NCBI GenBank assembly: GCA_933207985.1 | Contig: OW240913.1 | Location: 360,363,702-360,427,701 of the forward strand | Reading direction: 5' to 3' | Origin: Pelobates cultripes | Taxonomy: Eukaryota > Chordata > Amphibia > Anura > Pelobatidae | DNA: 64,000 nt | In this document: positions 57,721-64,000 of the stretch, one piece after another | How the letters are laid out: each line of letters opens with the position of its first letter | Position numbering within the stretch: position 1 is the stretch's first letter | The notes under the pieces: model-generated | Seen by the model: only the letters and a program-made list of their open reading frames with translations | Databases searched by the model: none | Told to the model about the DNA's origin: nothing | Made by a program: the position numbers and the translations under genes

Positions 57721-58208
57721 GGGTCGCGATGCACAGACATTGTTTGATGGTTTTCAGGTAGGTTTCTGGATCCCCTTTGTTCCCTCTTCCTTCCCTCAGT
57801 TCGCGGACAATCTCCGCTCGGTTAAGGGCAAAGAAGATATTTTACAGCAAAAATTGCAGGTGGAGGTGCAGGCGGGTCACATGGCTGGCCCGTTTAGTGC
57901 GCCACCTTTTCCTAACTTGAGGGTCTCCCCTCTGGGTTTGGTTCACAAAAAGGACCCAGGTTCCTTTCGTTTGATCCAGCACCTATCCTACCCGTCGGGT
58001 GAATCGGTAAATGATGCCATTGGCAAGGACATCTGTCGCGTGCGATATGCATCATTTGATAGGGCTTTGGAGTTAGTTTGTCGGGCCGGGCAAGGTGCTT
58101 TGTTGGCAAAATCTGACATAGCATCGGCTTTCCGTCTGTTGCCAGTTCACCACTCCTGTTTTCACTTGATAGGCTGTTTTTTTCAGGGGGTTTTTTACTA
58201 CAACATGG
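56785..58208 (+). repeat. 1.4-kb tandem duplication, first copy
   Basis: GCCTGCAGTTCCCCAGCGG through TACTACAACATG. The second copy follows at 58215-59612. The copies differ by scattered substitutions and by indels near 56865-56925, 57500 and 57690, so the duplication is not fresh or joined two slightly different elements. Confidence 0.9.
57660..58207 (+). pseudogene. Ngaro reverse transcriptase, truncated copy 1
   Basis: The plus frame carries MTYLGERTP, then WLARYHRGRDAQTL, SPLGLVHKKDPGSFRLI, HLSYPSGESVND and AKSDIASAFRLLPV, identical in order to the full RT downstream. It stops being RT after FFQGVFYYNM at the duplication joint, where the sequence returns to gag (VFACSSPAVEW). It lacks the LPMGCS and YLDD blocks and all of RNase H, so it cannot be active. 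Confidence 0.85.
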
Positions 58209-59126
58209 TGTTTGCCTGCAGTTCCCCAGCGGTTGAGTGGTTACATTGCGCCGGCGTGCCAGGGACTGGGGCCCAAGATTAGTGAGTGCTTGTGCTTAGG
58301 AATTCTTACTGGGCTGGATACTAGACAGGTTCAGGGACAGGGTCTCCCAGGGCTGGCTGAGGGTCAGGCGCAGGGATGTTCTCAAACCCTTAGGGCTCAG
58401 CCTGCCGCAGGGGCTTTTCGTGCCGGTTCGGTGGGATGTGATCTTGCACCGTTAGGTTTGCATGTCCCTATGGACGTGCAAGAGAAGATTTGGAGAGGTG
58501 AGTATGTGGATCTGCTGTCTTTGGTCTCTCCCGACAAGGATTCAGTGGACAGACCACGCCGTGGGGAGGTACCCGAGGCGGAAAAAGGTAAGCAGATACC
58601 CAGAACCTTTGGTAATTGGTTGCAGGGGTTTAACATATTTGCCAGTATCCTAGTGCGCCGGTTCCCAGATAAGGCTCCGGCCCTGTTCGTGTACTTAGAT
58701 CTGATTTGGGGGGCCTACAAAATTTATGGCGGGCAATGCTGGTATCGCTATGACCAGCAATTCCGACAAAAGATGGCGGTGTGCCCGGGTATGGATTTCG
58801 CCGTGCAGGATGGCAGTCTCTGGCTGTTACTTATGACTCCCAGTAGACCATCCCCCTTTCCCGGGCCTGCTGGAGGTAACTACGGCTCCTCAGCAGGGCA
58901 GAGAAAAGGTGTGTGTTGGCTCTTTAATGAGAGCCACTGCCGCTGGTACAGCTCCTGCAGGTTCCGCCATGAATGTGCACACTGCGGGGGAGCCCACCCC
59001 GCTGTGCGCTGCTTCCGAAAGGGGAAGCCAGTTTCGGTAAAGGGTCCCTCTCGAGATGACATACCTAGGGGAGAGGACGCCGGTGGACGCCCTAAGGATG
59101 CTCCCGTGGCTCGCCCGGTATCATAG
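58209..59126 (+). pseudogene. Ngaro Gag-like protein, C-terminal part, copy 2
   Basis: Second copy of the gag 3' part. Frame 58212-59126 keeps MDVQEKIWRGEYVDLLSLVS, the FGNWLQGFNIF core and the Cys/His tail (CWLFNESHCRWYSSCRFRH, CAHCGGAHPAVRC), and ends VARPVS. Small deletions near 58234 and 58290 shift its beginning (RLSGYIAPACQGLG instead of SGEWLHCAGVPG). Its 3' end overlaps the RT frame by 71 bases in a different register, the arrangement expected if RT is made by frameshift or reinitiation. Near the end it has GGRPKDAP where copy 1 has GSAP. Confidence 0.7.
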
Positions 59127-60663
59127 GGGTCGCGATGCACAGACATTGTTTGATGGTTTTCAGGTAGGTTTCTGGATCCCCTTTGTTCCCTCTTCCTTCC
59201 CTCAGTTCGCGGACAATCTCCGCTCGGTTAAGGGCAAAGAAGATATTTTACAGCAAAAATTGCAGGTGGAGGTGCAGGCGGGTCACATGGCTGGCCCGTT
59301 TAGTGCGCCACCTTTTCCTAACTTGAGGGTCTCCCCTCTGGGTTTGGTTCACAAAAAGGACCCAGGTTCCTTTCGTTTGATCCAGCACCTATCCTACCCG
59401 TCGGGTGAATCGGTAAATGATGCCATTGGCAAGGACATCTGTCGCGTGCGATATGCATCATTTGATAGGGCTTTGGAGTTAGTTTGTCGGGCCGGGCAAG
59501 GTGCTTTGTTGGCAAAATCTGACATAGCATCGGCTTTCCGTCTGTTGCCAGTTCACCACTCCTGTTTTCACTTGATAGGCTGTTTTTTTCAGGGGGTTTT
59601 TTACTACAACATGTGTTTGCCCATGGGTTGTTCTATTTCTTGTTTTTATTTTGAAATGTTTTCCTGTTTTCTCGAATGGGTAACGCTACAGGAGGCGGGT
59701 TTGGAGTCTGCTACTCACTACTTGGATGACTTCCTTTTCGTTGGCCCTCCGGGTTCGGGTGAGTGTGAGCGGCTTTTACAAACGTTTCGGGCTGTCATGG
59801 GATATTTCGGGGTCCCCGTTGCAGAGGCTAAGACGGTGGGCCCGGTTCGGGTTTTGTCGTTTTTGGGGATTGAGATCGACTCTGTCGGTATGGTTTTTAG
59901 GCTGCCGGAAGAGAAGGTGTCGGTTCTCTTGCGGACGATCGACCTGGTTCGAGGGGTGAGGAAGGTGCAGTTGCGGCAAATGCAGGTGCTTCTGGGGCAC
60001 TTGGCCTTCGCTTGCCGAGTTCTTCCCATGGGACGTGCGTTCTGCAGGCGCCTCTCCTTGTCCACGGTAGGGGTTCGGGAGCCTTTTCATTTTATCCGAG
60101 TCACGCGGCGTCTGCGCGCGGACCTCCAAGTTTGGAGCTCCTTTTTGGAGCGCTACAATGGACACTCCTGCTGGTTGCTGGAGGCTGCGTCTAACTCAGA
60201 GTTGAACCTCTTCACGGACGCATCCAGCTCCGTGGGTTTTGGGGCATATTTTCAGGGTAAGTGGTGCGTGGAGGCATGGCCAGCTCGATGGCGGGGTTTG
60301 GATGTTATGCGTAACCTGACGTTTTTGGAGTTGTTTCCCATTGTTGTCTCTCTGGAGCTCTGGGGGGAGGCTTTGGCCAACAGGACTGTTGTTTTTCACA
60401 CGGACAACATGAGTGTTGTCCATGTGATAAACCGTTCCACCTCCAGTTCCCCTCCAGTTCTCGCGCTGCTGCGACGGTTGGTACTTCTTTCCTTAAAGTT
60501 CAATGTTTGGATTAGAGCTTGTCATGTCCCGGGTGTTGACAACGTGGTAGCTGACTCTCTTTCTCGGTTTCAGTGGGACCGTTTTCGGGAGTCGGCGCCA
60601 GCCGCGGAGGCAGTGGGTATCCGATGTCCGGTTTCCTTATGGGCGATCGATTTGGAGGATTGA
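59056..60663 (+). CDS. Ngaro reverse transcriptase-RNase H polyprotein
   Basis: A 535-codon intact frame. Residues about 90-240 are RT: SPLGLVHKKDPGSFRLI, AKSDIASAFRLLP, LPMGCSISCFYFE and the catalytic YLDD at residues 222-225 (59719-59730). The connection follows (LRQMQVLLGHLAFACRVLP). RNase H spans about 380-505: FTDAS with Asp388, HTDNMS with Asp450 and ADSLSRFQ with Asp500, the DIRS/Ngaro-type signature. It copies the element's RNA to DNA. The start is not certain, since the ATG at 59056 lies inside the gag frame. The 3' end overlaps the recombinase frame (from about 60573 or later). No stop or frameshift was seen, so this is the least damaged gene of the element. Confidence 0.88.
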   Translation: MTYLGERTPVDALRMLPWLARYHRGRDAQTLFDGFQVGFWIPFVPSSFPQFADNLRSVKGKEDILQQKLQVEVQAGHMAGPFSAPPFPNLRVSPLGLVHKKDPGSFRLIQHLSYPSGESVNDAIGKDICRVRYASFDRALELVCRAGQGALLAKSDIASAFRLLPVHHSCFHLIGCFFQGVFYYNMCLPMGCSISCFYFEMFSCFLEWVTLQEAGLESATHYLDDFLFVGPPGSGECERLLQTFRAVMGYFGVPVAEAKTVGPVRVLSFLGIEIDSVGMVFRLPEEKVSVLLRTIDLVRGVRKVQLRQMQVLLGHLAFACRVLPMGRAFCRRLSLSTVGVREPFHFIRVTRRLRADLQVWSSFLERYNGHSCWLLEAASNSELNLFTDASSSVGFGAYFQGKWCVEAWPARWRGLDVMRNLTFLELFPIVVSLELWGEALANRTVVFHTDNMSVVHVINRSTSSSPPVLALLRRLVLLSLKFNVWIRACHVPGVDNVVADSLSRFQWDRFRESAPAAEAVGIRCPVSLWAIDLED

Positions 60664-61538
60664 GGAGCTTGGTGTCGGACTCCATAGCTGACTCTTCCTG
60701 GAAGGCATATCAAGCCGTCTGGCGGACGTGGCTGTCCTCGTTTTCGCAGGACATGATGCTGGGGTCGGAGTCCGGGCGCTTGGAGGCGACTCTGCTACTG
60801 TTGGAGTCCATGTTTGCGCAGGGTAAGTCTTGTTCTGCGGCCGAGAAGGCTTTGAGCGCCCTATCCTTTCTTTGTCGGTCTATGGGTTGGCAAGATGTTT
60901 CTCGGTGGTTCGGTATACAGCGGGTTATTCGGGGTTGGAGACTTAGGAGGGCCCCGGACCGCCGCCTCCCGGTGTCAGCCGACTTGCTGGGACGGATCCT
61001 GGCGGCTCTGGGGGCGGTTTGTTTCTCAGACTATGAATCCTCATTATTTCGGATTGCATTTGCTTTTTGTTTTTTTTGAGCTTTTAGGGTGGGCGAGTTG
61101 GTGGCACGCAACCGTTGGGCGGTGGGGCCGCTGCTCATGGCGGATATCCGGTGGTCCGAGGACTACGTAGATGTTTTCATACGGCGTTCCAAGACAGACC
61201 AGGTAGGTAGGGGTTCATTGGTGCGTATCGGTGTCACGAGAGGCAGGTTTTGTCCGGTCCGTCTTTTCTCAGAGTATTTGCAGATTCGGCCGGTGTGGTG
61301 CCTCTCCTTTCTGGTGCATAGGGATGGGTCCCCCCTTACACGTTATCAGTTCTCAGCTAGGTTCCGTGCTGCCTTAGTTGCATGCGGGGTGAATCCTCGC
61401 CATTATTCTACTCATTCTTTTCGGATAGGGGCGGCCACCCAGGCTAGTTTGTGGGGTTTCTCGGACGCAGCGATTCAGCGCTTGGGTAGATGGGGTTCAC
61501 GGCGCTACAGGTCCTACGTCAGACCTCATTTACTATAA
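60573..61538 (+). pseudogene. Ngaro tyrosine recombinase, broken by an internal stop
   Basis: The frame overlaps the RT end and reads SIADSSWKAYQAVWRTWLSS, a core-binding domain start, then KALSALSFLCRSMGW. A TGA at 61077-61079 stops it after FCFF. The same frame then continues AFRVGELVARN, RRSKTDQ (beta-hairpin Lys), HYSTHSFRIGAAT (His-x-x-Arg, 61413-61424) and RYRSYVRPHLL, where the Tyr codon 61515-61517 is the likely nucleophile. The stop lies three codons before the first catalytic Arg (61086-61088). All catalytic residues are otherwise present. The enzyme would insert the circular cDNA. A second stop (61536-61538) separates it from the SGNH region. Confidence 0.85.
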
Positions 61539-62162
61539 TGCAATCTCTCCGTAGGTCCTCGGCCCCGCTGCATTTGGATACTGGGACATTCCTACGTTTA
61601 TTGGGCTGCGCGGCGAGCGGAGGAGCATCCCTACGGGAGGAATTTGGGTTTTTCCTACGAGATAGCCAGGGTAAGGTGGAGGGGTATTAGGGGTATGTTG
61701 TGGCAGCAGCTGTATTCGGAGTGCGTATCCCTTCGTAGGTACGTGTTGGGGCCAGTAACCCTAGTAATTCATGCAGGGGGAAATGACCTGGGGCGCAGTA
61801 GGTCAGTGGACCTCCTGCATGCGATTAGACACGATCTGGCTCGGTGTATGGCTCTTTTCCCCGAGTTGACCCTGATCTGGTCGAACATAGTGTCCTGGCC
61901 GCGTTGGCGTTCGCTGCCGCATGCTAAGGGCGTGGAGCGTAGTAGGCGCAGGCTCAACGTGGCCATCGGGAAATTTGTCCGCCGGATTGGTGGTTTTTTC
62001 ATTAGGCACAGGGAGCTGGAAGGGGACAATTCCGACTTGATGCGGAAGGATGGGGTGCACCTTTCCCTCATAGGATTGGATATCCTGAATGCGGGTCTTC
62101 AGGCAGGTATTGAGGAGGCGCTGGCTGCGGGGGGGCGCGGTCCCTCCCAGGGGAGTAGGTAG
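61539..62162 (+). CDS. Ngaro SGNH-hydrolase domain protein (start unresolved)
   Basis: In the same frame as the recombinase, directly after its TAA, 208 codons are open. WILGHSYVYWAARRA carries the block I serine (61590-61592), VIHAGGNDLG is the block III G-x-N motif (61776-61787) and KDGVHLSLIG holds the catalytic Asp and His (62049-62060). These are the four SGNH/GDSL esterase landmarks. The domain is known from vertebrate Ngaro elements, where its role is not established. There is no ATG before block I, so it may be read as a C-terminal extension of the recombinase in other copies. The motifs are intact here. The frame ends 16 bp before repeat B1. Confidence 0.8.
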   Translation, partial: CNLSVGPRPRCIWILGHSYVYWAARRAEEHPYGRNLGFSYEIARVRWRGIRGMLWQQLYSECVSLRRYVLGPVTLVIHAGGNDLGRSRSVDLLHAIRHDLARCMALFPELTLIWSNIVSWPRWRSLPHAKGVERSRRRLNVAIGKFVRRIGGFFIRHRELEGDNSDLMRKDGVHLSLIGLDILNAGLQAGIEEALAAGGRGPSQGSR

Positions 62163-62177
62163 GGAGGAACCGCGGTG

Positions 62178-62462
62178 GCGGTAGTCCTGGCCAGCGAAGA
62201 GGTTTGGAAGAAAGTGCCCAAGCGGCTTGGGGAGTCGCAGCCTGCTGAGAGCTGATGGCGGGGGCAGGCTGCATTGGACTCGTGGGTCTTTTGATAGAGC
62301 TGTCTGTTGGTAATCCCCCAACAGCTGACAGGTTGTGGACGCTGGTGATAATCGATGTTAATTCTGTTAATAAAGCTGTGGCCGTTGCCCTTACCCATAC
62401 AGAAGGTGTTGTGTATTTATTGGGCAACGGGTGGTGGGAGTTTGGTCCGGGGTCAGCAGTCA
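62178..62462 (+). repeat. Ngaro split direct repeat B1
   Basis: 285 bp from GCGGTAGTCCTGGCCAGCG to GGGGTCAGCAGTCA. By eye it is identical to B2 (62710-62994). It contains AATAAA at 62369-62374, a possible polyadenylation signal for the element's RNA. A2 follows directly. Confidence 0.92.
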
Positions 62463-62628
62463 AGTACCTCCCTGGACATCTTAAGGAAGGGAGGACATGA
62501 CTGCTGGCAGGGATAAGGGGTTGGGTCACAAGGGGATACATTGTTACACATGGGGGGACATTAAGATGGGGAAAAAGGGGAGGGTACTTACCAGTTCCTG
62601 GGCAGAGGTGTAGTGTTGCTAGCTTCCC
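62463..62628 (+). repeat. Ngaro split direct repeat A2
   Basis: 166 bp, second copy of A1, directly abutting B1. An 81-bp spacer (62629-62709), rich in GTTGTTTGTTGG-like sequence, separates it from B2. Confidence 0.9.
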
Positions 62629-62709
62629 GCCCACCCACCCACAAAACGTGTGTTATGATGGTGTTGTTTGTTGGTTGTGTGCTGTTGTTTCTTTGTTTTG
62701 TCACAGCTC

Positions 62710-62994
62710 GCGGTAGTCCTGGCCAGCGAAGAGGTTTGGAAGAAAGTGCCCAAGCGGCTTGGGGAGTCGCAGCCTGCTGAGAGCTGATGGCGGGGGCAGG
62801 CTGCATTGGACTCGTGGGTCTTTTGATAGAGCTGTCTGTTGGTAATCCCCCAACAGCTGACAGGTTGTGGACGCTGGTGATAATCGATGTTAATTCTGTT
62901 AATAAAGCTGTGGCCGTTGCCCTTACCCATACAGAAGGTGTTGTGTATTTATTGGGCAACGGGTGGTGGGAGTTTGGTCCGGGGTCAGCAGTCA
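62710..62994 (+). repeat. Ngaro split direct repeat B2
   Basis: 285 bp matching B1, with AATAAA at 62901-62906. It marks the 3' end of the element; the T2-like MITE resumes at about 62995. Frames here on either strand (for example 62588-62995 minus) are duplicates of B1 artefacts. Confidence 0.92.
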
Positions 62995-63161
62995 TGGCAT
63001 GAGGGGGCGTGATTAAGGACGCAGGCTTATGGTGCAGAATTCTGCAAAATATTTATTTATTGTTCTATAAAAATGTGAGCATGCAAAAGATAACAAAATG
63101 AATAAGGCCAACATCTATCAAATGCAATAAAGTTGTATTGGTGCCCGGTTTGTCCCTTTAA

Positions 63162-64000
63162 ACATTGAAATTTAATTAACTTTCTGATAAGCCCTTTGAT
63201 AATTTGGTTTCCTTTTTACATTTATAAATGTGAAGGCTTGGCATGTTAACCTACTTAAACCCCCTCCTCAGTCCCGTTCGTTTTAACAATTCACATGTCC
63301 CCACCCTCCACTCCCTTTATTTATACTTTTCATTACACCTCATGGGTGGGCCCTCTTTTATTACAGACCTACCACGACGTCGGTCCCGGCACACCACAAC
63401 TGACTTATTCCCCCCTTTTTTTATTTCCTTTACGGTCTTATTTGCCCCTCACACAATGAAATTTAAATGGAGCACATAAAAATAATACAGATAAAAACCT
63501 ACAGCTAGAGACTGATAAAGAATATCATTTGTTAAAAACAAAAACATAACAGATCCGGTTTAAATGTGATTTTGCAGAAGGCCTGAGATGTTTCAGAGAT
63601 AAAGCTAAGAGTGGGAAGGTGTGAATGTAGCGACTGTTGAAGAGAAGGAACATTTCATAGCTGCAAACAAAAAATAAACAGTGGTTAAGAGGCAAGATTT
63701 TGGACCTCATGAATAAAAAACCAAATGAAAAAGGATCAGAAGAACTTAAGAACTCCTCTAATTAAAGACAGGACCCAGTGGAATGTCAGTGTTGGAAGAT
63801 AGAATTGATGTGGCAGAGACCCTGGAATGAATAGGAACAGAGGTGATTGTGTAGTGATACAAAAGGCAAAAATAGCAGCTCATTCTTTGGACATCCAACA
63901 TTAAGCAACAGCGGGAAGATAATGGACCTGTCCATCATGACATGCTCAAAGAAGAAACAGGGCTGAAAATTATGAAGGCAGAAATAAAATGTTAATCAGC
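63162..64000. other. AT-rich DNA, no gene recognised
   Basis: Pyrimidine-rich stretch at 63250-63440, otherwise AT-rich. The small frames at 63243-63479 and 63525-63710 lack any motif. Confidence 0.4.

Larger units (their letters stand above)
55592..62994 (+). mobile_element. Ngaro (DIRS-order, tyrosine recombinase) retrotransposon
   Basis: The 7.4-kb element has split direct repeats in the order A1 (55592-55757), coding region, B1 (62178-62462), A2 (62463-62628), an 81-bp spacer and B2 (62710-62994). That order and the gene content (Gag-like, RT plus RNase H, tyrosine recombinase, SGNH hydrolase) define vertebrate Ngaro elements, which integrate by recombinase without target duplication. 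The GC-rich coding strand contrasts with the AT-rich flanks. Damage: LTR-like insertion in gag, a 1.4-kb tandem duplication and stops in the recombinase frame. RT-RNase H and SGNH motifs are intact. Confidence 0.92.
55333..63161. mobile_element. T2-like hairpin MITE split by the Ngaro element
   Basis: The left piece 55333-55591 and right piece 62995-63161 are inverted repeats of each other. Examples are TTTAATGCATTTGATAGAT against ATCTATCAAATGCAATAAA, and GCTGCACCATAAGCCTGC against GCAGGCTTATGGTGCAG. The left piece also holds an inner stem AAGACTTCCTTATCAAA / TTTGACAAGGAAGTCTT. The outer ends are AAAGGACACTCCGGGC (TTAA decayed to TTAG) and GGTTTGTCCCTTTAA. Removing 55592-62994 rejoins the palindrome. 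Confidence 0.8.

Noticed and set aside
62068..62995. Minus-strand frames of 188 and 135 codons repeated twice
   Set aside because: They are antisense readings of the B1/A2/B2 repeats of the Ngaro.

Overview
The window looks like intergenic or intronic DNA from a large, repeat-rich vertebrate genome, most likely an anuran amphibian. I found no convincing host exon, tRNA, rRNA or CRISPR array. The amphibian call is an inference. It rests on many short elements that begin TTAAAGGGACACTATAG and are flanked by TTAA (the pattern I associate with the T2/Kolobok MITEs known from Xenopus), on several hAT, Tc1/mariner, CR1/L1 and gypsy-type fragments, and on a vertebrate-style Ngaro retrotransposon with an SGNH hydrolase domain.

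Layout. 0-9 kb: AT-rich DNA with four minisatellites (GT-rich, 30 bp, 47 bp and 36-37 bp units). 9-12.8 kb: hAT and T2-like MITEs and a strongly homogenised 48-bp array. 12.8-17 kb: a hairpin-rich repeat interrupted by a 1.9-kb element flanked by TTAA, then a solo LTR with a perfect 5-bp target duplication. 17-27 kb: GT-rich and 26-bp satellites, a LINE RT scrap, a long multi-hairpin T2-like MITE and an L1-type LINE 3' end. 27.4-31.7 kb: a layered nest in which one hAT-like element holds a second hAT element with a perfect 8-bp duplication, and that in turn holds a T2-like MITE and a Tc1/mariner-type MITE with a 113-bp hairpin. 32-46 kb: more T2-like and hAT MITEs, a Tc1 transposase fossil and a zinc-knuckle-coding scrap. 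46.8-50.2 kb: a CR1/L2-type LINE whose RT has lost its catalytic block in frame, set inside a GC-rich L1-like sequence. 50-55 kb: AT-rich DNA with T2-like MITEs.

55.3-63.2 kb is the most informative region. A 7.4-kb Ngaro element (order A1, coding region, B1, A2, B2) lies inside a T2-like hairpin MITE. It encodes a Gag-like protein, reverse transcriptase plus RNase H, a tyrosine recombinase and an SGNH hydrolase. The copy is damaged: an LTR-like insertion splits gag, a 1.4-kb piece (gag 3' part to the RT fingers) is duplicated in tandem, and the recombinase has an internal stop three codons before a catalytic arginine. The RT-RNase H frame and the SGNH motifs are intact.

Most long open frames outside the Ngaro and CR1 elements are products of tandem arrays or of repeats read in other frames, not genes.
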